DNA from: JBEIQE01 sp040376705
Lineage (GTDB): Bacteria > Pseudomonadota > Alphaproteobacteria > UBA2400
DNA length: 64,000 nucleotides
Reading direction: 5' to 3'
Assembly (NCBI GenBank): GCA_040376705.1
Contig: JBEIQE010000006.1
Coordinates: 62,001-126,000 of the forward strand
Numbering within the stretch: position 1 is the stretch's first letter; the number at the start of each line of letters is the position of its first letter. This document shows, piece after piece, positions 46,056-54,471 of this stretch. The notes under the pieces were generated by a model. The model was not told where the DNA came from, searched no databases, and saw only the letters and a list, made by a program, of their open reading frames with translations. A program made the position numbers and the translations under genes.

Positions 46056-46604
46056 CTACAAGCCGCCATCCTTGAAAACAGGTCGTCCATCAACCAATAC
46101 GTTTTGCGGCAGTGCAGCACCGTCTGGAGCTACCAACACGCGCACAGTCACGCGGTCGCTGGCATTGCGCAACTGCTCAATCGCCAGCCCCTCGCCCTCG
46201 GGCACGAGGAACGACTCGATGCCGTACATAATCCCCCGGTAGTTGCTTCTGCCTTTGATAACAACATTACCTGCCGCTGGCTTGATCGGCTCATTTGATG
46301 CATAGACTGGCGTCCATACTGGCTCACCGGGCTGCAGTTCGACATACACCATTGCATTAGGCCTGCTGCTGCGCTTGCCTGCAAAAAGCTCATCTTCAAG
46401 GCGGCTGATCTTGTAATTCAAGATCACATAGTCGCCCTGAAACAGCGAGCGCGGGTCAACCGGCATGGTCGCCAGCACCACCTGTGTGCCGGTAGCATGA
46501 ATACGCGCCACCGAGAGGTAAAGGCTACTCAGACCCAGCAGCAGCAACCCGCCGATGATGAGCGTGCGCTGGATATTGGTAAGCTTGTCGATAAAGCTGA
46601 GCAT
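46056..46604 (-). CDS. GDYXXLXY domain membrane-anchored protein
   Basis: 182 residues. One N-terminal membrane helix (about residues 13-33) then a periplasmic domain holding the family hallmark G-D-Y-V-I-L-N-Y near residue 53. These proteins habitually sit next to DUF2157 membrane proteins, as here (2-bp spacing), so the two probably act together in the envelope. Biochemical role unknown. Confidence 0.88.
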   Translation of the reverse strand: MLSFIDKLTNIQRTLIIGGLLLLGLSSLYLSVARIHATGTQVVLATMPVDPRSLFQGDYVILNYKISRLEDELFAGKRSSRPNAMVYVELQPGEPVWTPVYASNEPIKPAAGNVVIKGRSNYRGIMYGIESFLVPEGEGLAIEQLRNASDRVTVRVLVAPDGAALPQNVLVDGRPVFKDGGL

Positions 46605-46606
46605 GA

Positions 46607-47977
46607 TTATTGACCCTCCTGCATTTTGAGAATGAGCTTGCGGCGCTGGCGGTCGAACACAATGCCAAGGCCAACAATCAGCAAGCCACCCACCACAAAG
46701 AAACCTGCACGGCCGTTCAGCCCCCAGGCGTTGTCAAAATACAGCCAGATGAGTTTGACCGCGAACAGTACAAACCCGAGGTTGATGAAGAACTTCTCGT
46801 TAGTCTTATAGCCGTGCACGATACTGCCAACCGCAGCCGCCATGGCGATGACCGAGAACAACACCTGCACCCAGAAGTTATACAACCCAAGGCCGGATGA
46901 AGAATACTGCGCAGCCAGATAAGTATTGTCTGTCGAGACTATGCCAGTCATGGTGCCAATGATACCGGCAATAAGCATACCCACGCCAATCGGTACAACG
47001 AAGCTATACTTGTTATACTGGCGCAGGCCCATAATACTAATAGCCGCGCCCACCAGCAGGGCGACATAATAAACATAGACCGGCATATCCGACCCATATC
47101 CAAAGATACCGCGGTACGAATTAGGCACCGAGGTAATGAGCAGCCAGAAGGCAAAGAGCACCCAGATATACTTGCTCACAATACCCGCCCCCGGGCGTGC
47201 CACCTGCAGCACATAACCAGCGGCGGTAATAAGGGCGATAAGAATTATAAACGCCAAACCGGCAATCCGGGCTGAATCGTCATCGAACAGCGCAAACATG
47301 GTATGCATGCACCAGAAGGCCAGTGTGAGGCCAGCCACATGCAGCGCCTTGGTCCAGTTACGCTTCACGCTATAGGCCGCCAGCGCGCCCCACAGCAGCA
47401 GGAACTCGAAATGGAACTCGCGCGGTGAAGCAAATAGCAAATCCCAGATCAAGCCCTGGCGACCCGAAGCCGTAAACCAGCTCCAGATACCAATAAGCAC
47501 AAATGCCAGCGCCATACTCATCTGGCTGGGCCAGAGCACAGCCACCGCCAGCGCGCCCATGGCCCAGAGCAGCGCACCACCCGGCGGATTGGCCGGCAGC
47601 TGATAGATCTGCGCGATGAGCATGATATCGGCACCAAACATGAGTGCGGCTAAAAACGCAAAGCTGTGCGCCAGACCATCTGAGCCCTTGGCGCGCGCAT
47701 AATGCGCTGCCCACAGGCTGCCCAGCATGGCACCCACCAGCATGACAACGCGGGTGAGGCGCGGTAGGTCATCCCAATTGCCTGCCACCCATGAGATCAC
47801 GCCCGCGAATACCAGCAAGCCGCCGAGCATCGAAAGGATCATCGGCAGCCTGAACCAGCCTTCTTTCTGGTTGGCCTCGGCATCCTTCACGATCAGCGCC
47901 GCATTCGGCTCGCTCACATAGCCAAGCCCTACCCAGCGGGGCAAATCGAGCGTCAGCTGCTTAATGTATTTGGACAT
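46607..47977 (-). CDS. DUF2157 domain polytopic membrane protein
   Basis: 456 residues with about 12 hydrophobic segments. The N-terminal 60 residues match the DUF2157 start (helical cytoplasmic part ending K-E-G-W-F-R-L-P). The repeated pattern W-V-A-G-N-W-D-D-L-P-R-L-T-R follows the first helix and is typical of the family. GGAG before ATG 47977 is a good ribosome binding site. It is coupled to the GDYXXLXY gene downstream and to four small membrane genes upstream. Function unknown. Confidence 0.88.
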   Translation of the reverse strand: MSKYIKQLTLDLPRWVGLGYVSEPNAALIVKDAEANQKEGWFRLPMILSMLGGLLVFAGVISWVAGNWDDLPRLTRVVMLVGAMLGSLWAAHYARAKGSDGLAHSFAFLAALMFGADIMLIAQIYQLPANPPGGALLWAMGALAVAVLWPSQMSMALAFVLIGIWSWFTASGRQGLIWDLLFASPREFHFEFLLLWGALAAYSVKRNWTKALHVAGLTLAFWCMHTMFALFDDDSARIAGLAFIILIALITAAGYVLQVARPGAGIVSKYIWVLFAFWLLITSVPNSYRGIFGYGSDMPVYVYYVALLVGAAISIMGLRQYNKYSFVVPIGVGMLIAGIIGTMTGIVSTDNTYLAAQYSSSGLGLYNFWVQVLFSVIAMAAAVGSIVHGYKTNEKFFINLGFVLFAVKLIWLYFDNAWGLNGRAGFFVVGGLLIVGLGIVFDRQRRKLILKMQEGQ

Positions 47978-47991
47978 GATGGTCTCCGTTA

Positions 47992-48375
47992 CTAGTGAAA
48001 CAACATGAAAAGGATGACGAAAAGAGCAGGCAATAACATGGCCACAATAAAAGGCAGAATCGTTAAAACAACATATGTAATAAATAAGAGATTCATCACT
48101 CGCTTATTTACATAATTGCGATGTTGATTGAGCGCATAAGCCACCCACATACTTATGAAGCTAGCAGCAATCATAACAGCCTTATTCCGCCCATTTATGT
48201 GCTCAAAAATTACCTGAAAAGATTTAGGTAAATCTCGTTCACGAAGAAAAAGAGGAAGATTGCTGCAAGCAGTCAATACTGCCAGTGCCGATGCGATAAT
48301 TAGAAAAGCGATAAAGAAGCTGTACTCTATGCGAGGACGAATAGGCTCAGAGCTATACCCGACAGATCTAGTCAT
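47992..48375 (-). CDS. Small membrane protein, AT-rich
   Basis: 127 residues, three to four membrane helices (about residues 18-38, 66-84, 92-125) with a basic loop between. Composition is more AT-rich than the rest of the operon. Unrecognised. 14 bp upstream of the DUF2157 gene. Confidence 0.7.
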   Translation of the reverse strand: MTRSVGYSSEPIRPRIEYSFFIAFLIIASALAVLTACSNLPLFLRERDLPKSFQVIFEHINGRNKAVMIAASFISMWVAYALNQHRNYVNKRVMNLLFITYVVLTILPFIVAMLLPALFVILFMLFH

Positions 48376-48386
48376 GCTAATCTCTC

Positions 48387-48698
48387 TTAGACAGGTTCAG
48401 TTGTTTTTGAGAAAACAAGAACTACCAGCGCACTAATGGTTGCGAGAGCAGCTACTACAAGGACGAACATAACAATCCAGCCGAACACGCTCGGACCGCA
48501 CCATCCGTGGCCGCACAGGCCGCCATTCTCGAGCAGGCCCGGCACGCCAATGTAGCTAAGCATATACAGCGCGAACAGCGGCCAGCCAGCGACGGCCACC
48601 AGCATCTCTGGCGGATCACCTTTATAAACAGAACCAAAGGCAAACAGCGCTGCATAAAGGCCAGCCAGTACAATAAAAGTGATGATGAAGATACGCAT
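48387..48698 (-). CDS. Small membrane protein
   Basis: 103 residues with three helices (about 3-22, 32-50, 72-97) and a short Gly/Cys-rich loop (E-N-G-G-L-C-G-H-G-W-C-G) between the second and third. The loop could be redox-active or metal-binding. Unrecognised; 2 bp downstream of the next gene of the operon. Confidence 0.68.
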   Translation of the reverse strand: MRIFIITFIVLAGLYAALFAFGSVYKGDPPEMLVAVAGWPLFALYMLSYIGVPGLLENGGLCGHGWCGPSVFGWIVMFVLVVAALATISALVVLVFSKTTEPV

Positions 48699-48700
48699 GA

Positions 48701-49057
48701 TCAGGCTCCGCGCTTTCTAACCGAGCATGCCAGCTGCGCCGCTGCAAGGCAGATTGCAACCGCCGCGAGGGCCACCACCACCCAACCCAGCTCGAACCTG
48801 CCTTCAAGCGTCAGCATGAGAGTGAGAATGACAGACATAGCTACAGCCGGAAACGCCGTGACCAGTGCCAGCGAGCGCGCCTGCACCGGGGCCAGCAAAC
48901 CACCAACAAAACTCACGAACGCCAGCAGGCCCGCAGGCAGCAGTATCTCCGGCAGGAGCTGCACCGTTGGCGTGGTGAACATGATGGCGAAAGTGAGGTA
49001 GGCCGCCATACAGCCCAGCCACAAAGCCGCAATGATGAGAAGAAGATGTTTGATCAT
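48701..49057 (-). CDS. Small membrane protein
   Basis: 118 residues from ATG 49057 (a TTG at 49069 would add four residues). Four membrane helices span most of the chain; a short tail ends C-S-V-R-K-R-G. No family recognised. Just downstream of, and nearly overlapping, the gene at 49062. Confidence 0.68.
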   Translation of the reverse strand: MIKHLLLIIAALWLGCMAAYLTFAIMFTTPTVQLLPEILLPAGLLAFVSFVGGLLAPVQARSLALVTAFPAVAMSVILTLMLTLEGRFELGWVVVALAAVAICLAAAQLACSVRKRGA

Positions 49058-49061
49058 GATG

Positions 49062-49367
49062 TTATACAAACGTGAGAAGGACGAGAATACCCGGGAGCAA
49101 GGCAGCCCAGGCGAGCAAATGATAGGTCCTTACCTTCACCCCTGACTTGGCAACCATGCCACAACCAATAAGCCATAGCAGGAATAGAGCCGGGCCGAAG
49201 AAAAGCGCTACAACAGCAAGACCGGGGCTGGGACTGCTCGCTCCTGTCGACACAGCCATAACGCCATAAAGCAGCAGCATGATGGCGGAAAAAAGCATAA
49301 CCAGCTTGCAGTAGATGTAAGCCGGGAGGGATACGCTCTTCACCGCCGGTAAATCTTCGCCCGTCAT
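49062..49367 (-). CDS. Small membrane protein, first gene of the operon
   Basis: 101 residues from ATG 49367, chosen because a more distal ATG (49409) lies inside an operator palindrome and downstream of the -10 box. Three helices. A basic/acidic N-terminus (M-T-G-E-D-L-P) precedes them. It is the first gene after the repressor-type promoter at 49408-49456. Confidence 0.66.
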   Translation of the reverse strand: MTGEDLPAVKSVSLPAYIYCKLVMLFSAIMLLLYGVMAVSTGASSPSPGLAVVALFFGPALFLLWLIGCGMVAKSGVKVRTYHLLAWAALLPGILVLLTFV

Positions 49368-49407
49368 GGCCTTGGCCCTTTCATTATTGAAGTTGCATAT
49401 ACATATC

Positions 49408-49456
49408 ATGAACTACGTTCATTATTGTTATACATGAACGATGTTCAGGATATCAA
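49408..49456 (-). promoter_or_regulatory. Promoter A with two ATGAACnnnGTTCAT operators
   Basis: On the minus strand: -35 TTGATA (49456-49451), an 18-bp spacer, -10 TATAAC (49432-49427). One palindrome (ATGAACGATGTTCA, 49434-49448, one mismatch at the last base) sits in the spacer. A perfect one (ATGAACTACGTTCAT, 49408-49422) sits just after the -10. Centres are 26 bp apart. Occupancy of either would block RNA polymerase, the pattern of a dimeric repressor such as a TetR-type protein. Drives the operon from 49367 to 45350. Confidence 0.8.
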
Positions 49457-49506
49457 GCCTAATCTTCTTTCAAAAATTACTTATCTATATCAATGTATTG
49501 ACTATA

Positions 49507-50013
49507 TCAGACTGAAATAATACCGCTCAGCAGTATGCCGCTGGCAGCCATCAGGCCGAGGTAGCCCGCCACCCGCGCAGGCTTTGAGCGCCGCAACCCG
49601 ATGCCATAAAGGCAAAGAGGCGGTATCAGCACAAGCGCAGCAGCGGGGCCGAATTCGGTTATGGCAAAGAACAGCACCATGCCCATGAAGCCCACAAAGA
49701 TAAACGGATAAGCCCCTGCCCGCTTGCAGGCCCTCGCCCGCACGGCCTTGATGGCTACCGCGCCCGCTTGCAAACTCAGCGTAAGATTGAAGAACAGCAG
49801 CATGAACTCAGCCATTACCAGCGGCGAACTGGTGTAGTTTTGCGTATCAGACAAACCGCTATAGTGTGCGTATGCGGTAAGCGGCAAGAGTAGCGCCAGC
49901 GCTGTGTAGCTGCCGATTTGCAGGCTTAATTTCTGCCATAGAATATATCGGCCTATTACAACCGCTGCTGCGATAGTGAGCGCGAAGAGAACAAGACCGA
50001 CCCAGCTGTACAT
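49507..50013 (-). CDS. Small polytopic membrane protein
   Basis: 168 residues with five predicted helices (about 3-22, 32-52, 65-85, 100-122, 128-160). A basic loop K-A-V-R-A-R-A-C-K-R lies between the third and fourth. ATG 50013 is preceded by GAGGG. Unrecognised. Transcribed from promoter B, the twin of promoter A, so probably part of the same regulon; no terminator is seen before promoter A. Confidence 0.7.
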   Translation of the reverse strand: MYSWVGLVLFALTIAAAVVIGRYILWQKLSLQIGSYTALALLLPLTAYAHYSGLSDTQNYTSSPLVMAEFMLLFFNLTLSLQAGAVAIKAVRARACKRAGAYPFIFVGFMGMVLFFAITEFGPAAALVLIPPLCLYGIGLRRSKPARVAGYLGLMAASGILLSGIISV

Positions 50014-50029
50014 GCGTGCCCTCTACTAT

Positions 50030-50078
50030 ATGAACAATGTTCATATAATTTATACATGAGCAGCGTTCATAAGGTCAA
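50030..50078 (-). promoter_or_regulatory. Promoter B with two ATGAACnnnGTTCAT operators
   Basis: On the minus strand: -35 TTGACC (50078-50073), an 18-bp spacer, -10 TATAAA (50054-50049). Palindromes at 50030-50044 (ATGAACAATGTTCAT, perfect) and 50056-50070 (ATGAGCAGCGTTCAT, one mismatch) lie 26 bp apart, in the same positions relative to -35 and -10 as in promoter A. The shared layout is strong evidence that one repressor controls both. Confidence 0.8.
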
Positions 50079-50137
50079 CACGAAAGAGTTATTTCGCCTT
50101 GTGGTAGTTAAGTGCTTATTTTATAGAGTACTAATGA

Positions 50138-50293
50138 GTGAAACCAAACAGACAGCGCCCAAAACGCAGAACAGGAAGCCTAGCTGAGCAGTACGGCCTG
50201 CTAGAGCATGTGCCACTTGATAAGCTGATTAACCCCGAGCATGAGCGGCTCTACCCGCCTGAGGCATATGGCCGAGCCCAGCCCGTCACTTAA
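50138..50293 (+). CDS. Possible small basic protein
   Basis: 51 codons from GTG 50138 to TAA 50291-50293. The N-terminus is strongly basic (M-K-P-N-R-Q-R-P-K-R-R-T) and the C-terminal half is acidic and Pro-rich (N-P-E-H-E-R-L-Y-P-P-E). Codon choice is like that of real genes of this genome. A -35/-10 pair (TTGTGG at 50095-50100, TATAGA at 50124-50129, loose spacing) lies upstream; no clear ribosome binding site. Coding status uncertain. Confidence 0.4.
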   Translation: MKPNRQRPKRRTGSLAEQYGLLEHVPLDKLINPEHERLYPPEAYGRAQPVT

Positions 50294-50304
50294 ACACTGT
50301 TCAT
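50290..50304. promoter_or_regulatory. Degenerate fifth copy of the ATGAACnnnGTTCAT palindrome
   Basis: TTAAACACTGTTCAT matches 10 of 12 palindrome positions. It overlaps the stop of the small reading frame and is followed by ATTATA, a TATAAT on the minus strand. It could be a weaker operator of the same repressor; no matching -35 was found. Confidence 0.35.
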
Positions 50305-50540
50305 TATAGCAAGGGAAATTTGTGCAAAGATTTTGGGCTGTTTATGTCCGCGCTTTCAGGGGGTTAGCGGAACGCCCATAAATCGGGGCAAACTGGCTGA
50401 TTTTGTTAACATTTTCCTTGCGCTCGCCCCCCTGTTTCGATTAGTTTGCGGCGCACAAAGCAGCCAATTTGTGAGTTGCTAGCAGATCAGCCGTCTCTGC
50501 CCTCTTTGGGCATAGCCGAGCCAAGAAAAACGGAACCGTC
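50305..50540. other. Gene-free leader region of typA
   Basis: 236 bp between the small reading frame and typA. No open frame of interest, no clear terminator. The sequence GGGGTTAGCGGAACGCCC and nearby GC-rich tracts could fold, so a structured typA leader is possible. A plausible promoter was not identified with confidence. Confidence 0.4.
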
Positions 50541-52370
50541 ATGAAGCTTCGTAATATCGCCATTATCGCCCACGTTGACCACGGCAAAACCACCCTTGTT
50601 GACCAGATGCTCAAGCAGTCGGGCTCTTTCCGTGAAAACCAGCAGGTCGCCGAGCGCGCCATGGACAGCAACGATCTGGAACGCGAACGCGGTATTACCA
50701 TTCTCGCCAAGTGCACCTCGGTTCTTTACGATAACCATGGCGACCCGATCCGTATCAATATCGTCGACACCCCGGGCCACGCCGACTTTGGCGGCGAAGT
50801 AGAGCGTATTCTCTCGATGGTTGACGGCGTAGTTGTTCTCGTCGACGCCGCCGAAGGCCCGCTGCCGCAGACCAAGTTCGTGGTGGGCAAGGCCATGCGC
50901 CTTGGCCTCAAGCCCATGGTTGTTGTGAACAAGATCGACCGTTCAGACGCCCGCGCCGACGAAGTGCATAATGAAATCTTCGATCTCTTCTCGGCGCTCG
51001 ATGCCGATGAGAGCCAGCTCGACTTCCCCACGCTGTTCGCGTCGGGCCGCCAGGGTTGGGCCGTTGTGAACATGAACGACGAGCGCAAGGACCTGACCCC
51101 GCTGTTCGACCTCATCATCAAGCATGTGCCGGAGCCCAAGGTTGAAGAAGGCGAATTCCGCATGCTGGCCACCACCCTTGAAGCCAACCCCTACCTGGGT
51201 CGCCTCCTCACCGGCCGCATCCTGTCGGGCAAGGCCAAGTCGAACATGGCCATCAAGTCCATGTCGGGCGACGGCAAGATCCTCGAGCAGGGTCGCATCA
51301 CCAAGCTGCTGGCCTTCCGCGGTCTCGAGCGCGTAGCGATTGAAGAAGCCGAAGCAGGCGACATCATCGCCATCGCCGGTCTCTCCAAGACCACGGTTGC
51401 CGATACCATCTGCGATCCCACCATCGAGCAGCCGATCAAGGCCCAGCCGATTGACCCCCCGACCCTCGCCATGACCTTTGGCGTTAACGACAGCCCGCTG
51501 GCTGGCACCGAAGGCACCAAGGTGACAAGCCGCATGATCCGCGACCGCCTGCTGCGTGAAGCCGAAGGTAACGTGGCCATCCGCATCACCGAAGCTGGTG
51601 GCGCAACCGATGCGTTTGAAGTAGCCGGCCGTGGCGAATTGCAGCTCGGCATTCTCATTGAGCAGATGCGCCGTGAAGGCTTCGAGCTGTCGATCTCGCG
51701 CCCGCGCGTTCTCTTCCGCGAAGAGAATGGCGTGAAGCAGGAGCCGATCGACGAAGTGATCATCGACGTTGACGAAGAGTTCTCGGGCACGGTTGTGCAG
51801 AAGATCTCCGAGCGCAAGGGCGACCTTATTGATATGCGCCCCTCGGGTGCCGGCAAGCAGCGTCTGGTGTTCCATGCGCCGTCACGCGGCCTCATTGGCT
51901 ACCACGGCGAGTTCCTCACCGATACCCGTGGTACCGGCGTGATGAACCGCATCTACCATGGCTATGCCGACTACAAGGGCCACATTCCCGGCCGTCGTAA
52001 CGGCGCGCTGATTTCGAACGGTCAGGGCGAAGCCGTAACCTATGCCATGTGGAAGCTGGAAGACCGCGGCCCGATGATGATCGTGCCCGGCGAGAAGGTT
52101 TATCAGGGCATGCTCATTGGCGAGCACACCCGCGAAAACGATCTCGAAGTGAACGTGCTCGAAGGCAAGAAGCTCACCAACGTGCGCGCTTCAGGCAAGG
52201 ACGAAGCTGTTCGCCTTACCCCGCCGATCGTGATGACCCTTGAAAAGGCCATCGCCTACATTCAGGACGACGAGCTGATGGAAGTAACCCCTACCTCCAT
52301 CCGCCTGCGTAAGCGCTACCTCGACCCGAACGAGCGCAAGCGCCACAGCCGCATGAAAGAGTCGGCATAA
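50541..52370 (+). CDS. typA: Translational GTPase TypA/BipA
   Basis: 609 residues, normal length. GTPase motifs A-H-V-D-H-G-K-T-T (about residues 10-18), D-T-P-G-H-A-D-F and N-K-I-D-R-S are intact, as is the C-terminal BipA-specific block R-G-L-I-G-Y-H-G-E-F-L. It binds the ribosome and is needed for growth at low temperature and under stress, partly through ribosome assembly. Codon usage is strongly biased, as expected of a well-expressed gene. A strong terminator follows. Confidence 0.97.
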   Translation: MKLRNIAIIAHVDHGKTTLVDQMLKQSGSFRENQQVAERAMDSNDLERERGITILAKCTSVLYDNHGDPIRINIVDTPGHADFGGEVERILSMVDGVVVLVDAAEGPLPQTKFVVGKAMRLGLKPMVVVNKIDRSDARADEVHNEIFDLFSALDADESQLDFPTLFASGRQGWAVVNMNDERKDLTPLFDLIIKHVPEPKVEEGEFRMLATTLEANPYLGRLLTGRILSGKAKSNMAIKSMSGDGKILEQGRITKLLAFRGLERVAIEEAEAGDIIAIAGLSKTTVADTICDPTIEQPIKAQPIDPPTLAMTFGVNDSPLAGTEGTKVTSRMIRDRLLREAEGNVAIRITEAGGATDAFEVAGRGELQLGILIEQMRREGFELSISRPRVLFREENGVKQEPIDEVIIDVDEEFSGTVVQKISERKGDLIDMRPSGAGKQRLVFHAPSRGLIGYHGEFLTDTRGTGVMNRIYHGYADYKGHIPGRRNGALISNGQGEAVTYAMWKLEDRGPMMIVPGEKVYQGMLIGEHTRENDLEVNVLEGKKLTNVRASGKDEAVRLTPPIVMTLEKAIAYIQDDELMEVTPTSIRLRKRYLDPNERKRHSRMKESA

Positions 52371-52392
52371 GCCGCTCCCTCATAGAGACAAC

Positions 52393-52421
52393 AAAGCCCC
52401 GGATAACCTCCGGGGCTTTTT
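52393..52421 (+). terminator. Rho-independent terminator of typA
   Basis: Perfect 11-bp stem (AAAGCCCCGGA at 52393-52403, TCCGGGGCTTT at 52409-52419), 5-nt loop and a T-run. 22 bp after the typA stop. Confidence 0.93.
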
Positions 52422-52483
52422 GCTGGGGCACGCCGAGAAACGTCATGTTCAGGCACGGCTATTGCCTATATGTTTAAGCCGCC

Positions 52484-53680
52484 ATGCCGCTTGCTCCTGC
52501 CCTGCCACGCTACCGCCCGCCCTCGCTTGAGAATGGCGAAAGCCTGATCTGGCTGGTGTCGGCCTGTGTGGCCTTCCTGTGCATGATACCTGCCCTGCTG
52601 CTACCGCCCGATGTAACGCAAGGCAGCATCATGGCGTTTGGCGATGCCTCGTGCTTTTATTGTGCCGGTCTGCGCAGTACTGCAGGCCTATCACTTTATG
52701 ATGAACACTTTTTTGACTGCTTTACCAAAACACCCTTCCTGCATCCACCGGTCAGCCTGCTGATCTTCCAGCCCTGGGCGTTACTGCCGCTTAAAGCGGC
52801 GATTGTCATTTATTATATGGCTCAGTTCTGGGCGCTTGGCACCATCGGCACTGCGCTCTGGCGTTATGCCAATGCGGCTACATGGCCGCGCTGGGCCAAG
52901 TATGCGCTCATCGCCAGCGTGTCGCTCTCCAACATCATCGCCCATAACCTTATATTGGGTCAGCTCAACCTGCTGGCGCTGGCGTTAGCCCTGACTGCCG
53001 CCCGCAAGCTTGAGAACAGACAGGAATATGGAGCCGGCGCCTGCCTGTTGCTTGCAGCTGTGCTCAAGCCCTACTTCATCATCCTCGGGCTCATGCTCTT
53101 GCCCGGTCGCTCCTACAAGGCACTGCTTACCGCCTGTGTGGGCGGCATAACATTGTGCCTCATCTCGCTTGCCCTGCACGGCACGCAGCCATGGCTTGAG
53201 TACATGGCCTTCAGCACGCAATACATGAGCCTTAAAAACGGTATACTCATTCAGCAGGAATGGGCGCAGCACGGCAATATCTCGCTGCTCGCATTATTCC
53301 AACGCCTTGGGTTTGCCTACAGCGACGCGCTTTTCTTGTGGCAGCTGGCGCTGGTACCGCTACTCGGTATAGGTTTATATACCTACCTGCGTTTATGGGC
53401 TGCACGGGCGCAACCTATTAGCTGCCTTAACCTTCTGCTCAGCGGTATGGCCGTGATGATGCCGCTCATCTGGCAGCTTTACCTGCCGTGGGTACTGCTG
53501 GCCGGTATATGGGCTGCACGCCTGCTACGCTATCAGGTGGCCGTACTAGTAATTAGCCTCATCCCGTGGATCGTTCTTGAAAAACGCATGACGCCCGATC
53601 TGCTCACGCCACTGCCATTACTCTTGCTAGCGCTTTATATCGGTGTGATCTACCGCATCCTTAAAGAAGAACGCAGGTAA
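52484..53680 (+). CDS. Glycosyltransferase family 87 membrane protein (DUF2029)
   Basis: 398 residues with about ten membrane helices. Family features: an early periplasmic loop with D-A-S-C-F-Y-C-A-G and Y-D-E-H-F-F, then H-P-P-V-S-L-L (near residue 87). In the middle are G-Q-L-N-L-L-A-L-A and L-K-P-Y-F-I. GT-C transferases of this family use polyprenyl-linked sugars, like mycobacterial alpha-mannosyltransferases. Acceptor and sugar unknown. Stands alone between two terminators. Confidence 0.85.
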   Translation: MPLAPALPRYRPPSLENGESLIWLVSACVAFLCMIPALLLPPDVTQGSIMAFGDASCFYCAGLRSTAGLSLYDEHFFDCFTKTPFLHPPVSLLIFQPWALLPLKAAIVIYYMAQFWALGTIGTALWRYANAATWPRWAKYALIASVSLSNIIAHNLILGQLNLLALALALTAARKLENRQEYGAGACLLLAAVLKPYFIILGLMLLPGRSYKALLTACVGGITLCLISLALHGTQPWLEYMAFSTQYMSLKNGILIQQEWAQHGNISLLALFQRLGFAYSDALFLWQLALVPLLGIGLYTYLRLWAARAQPISCLNLLLSGMAVMMPLIWQLYLPWVLLAGIWAARLLRYQVAVLVISLIPWIVLEKRMTPDLLTPLPLLLLALYIGVIYRILKEERR

Positions 53681-53723
53681 AAAGCGCAGAGTAAAACGCA
53701 TGTTTAAGAATGCTCACAAACAA

Positions 53724-53749
53724 AAACGGCGCCGGTGAGGGCGCCGTTT
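53724..53749. terminator. Bidirectional rho-independent terminator
   Basis: Perfect 10-bp stem (AAACGGCGCC at 53724-53733, GGCGCCGTTT at 53740-53749) with a 6-nt loop, A-run on the left. It separates the convergent GT87 gene and the secreted orphan. Confidence 0.88.
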
Positions 53750-53767
53750 ATGCTTATGTATTGTACC

Positions 53768-54343
53768 TTACGGGGCGATGGTAACCGAACCTGTGAAGCC
53801 ACCGGGGAACTCAACCGTGGTTGTGAAGGCGGTACCAGTCAGGAAGCCGATAGCTGCACCAAGGCCAGGGAAGTTGGCGGTGAGCGCCTTCTGAATATTG
53901 ATGCTACCGTCAGGCTGGATTTGCAGCGGCGCAAGCGCCTTACCGATACCACCCCAGAGTTCGCCGCAGATCATGCTACCGAACTGTGTGTTGAAGTAGC
54001 TCTGAATGATACCGAGTACGAGAGCAGCAGGGCTCGAATGGGTCAGTGTGAAACCACCGATGGTGTAACCAAGTGTACCGGTGGGGAAGATAGCGGCGGC
54101 CAGCAGCATCGGGTCAATCTTCCAGACGTTGAGCAGGCTCTGCAGGCAGTTGGATGACGCACCAGGTGCAGGCGGGCGGAGGAAAGCTACCGCAACGTCG
54201 CTCAGGCGGTTAAAGCCTTGCTGGGCAGCACTCGACATCTGCGAGAGAACGGCAGGGTCACACGGATCAGCTGCCTTTGCCTGTGGGGCACCCACGAGCA
54301 ATGCAACGGTCAGCGCGATTGCAAACAGTCTTACTTTAAGCAT
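53768..54343 (-). CDS. Hypothetical secreted protein near the type IVB secretion locus
   Basis: 191 residues from ATG 54343, which has GGAGG 6 bases upstream. A Sec signal peptide ends at A-K-A before A-D-P-C. The mature part has three cysteines (D-P-C-D, S-N-C-L, M-I-C-G) and Gly/Phe-rich hydrophobic C-terminal segments (F-P-G-L-G-A-A-I-G-F-L-T-G). No family recognised. Its position just before the Dot/Icm-type genes, on the opposite strand, and codon usage like theirs make it a candidate envelope component or substrate, which is speculative. Confidence 0.8.
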   Translation of the reverse strand: MLKVRLFAIALTVALLVGAPQAKAADPCDPAVLSQMSSAAQQGFNRLSDVAVAFLRPPAPGASSNCLQSLLNVWKIDPMLLAAAIFPTGTLGYTIGGFTLTHSSPAALVLGIIQSYFNTQFGSMICGELWGGIGKALAPLQIQPDGSINIQKALTANFPGLGAAIGFLTGTAFTTTVEFPGGFTGSVTIAP

Positions 54344-54471
54344 GACGTCCTCCACTTAGCCTCTAATCTTCTAACATATGGCAGATATTTGAGCCATCGA
54401 AAATTGTTAAAATTTGCCCCAAAGCCAATGATTTAGGGGAATCGTGCATTTTGTTGAGAGTCGCGTTCCCC

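Noticed and set aside
50134..50187. 17-codon frame that I first read as the head of a broken TetR gene
   Set aside because: The +1 frame is open without any break from GTG 50138 to 50293, so no frameshift is needed, and no TetR-type helix-turn-helix sequence is present.
50943..51875. Minus-strand frame opposite typA
   Set aside because: TypA is complete on the plus strand; the opposite frame has no recognisable motif and no ribosome binding site.
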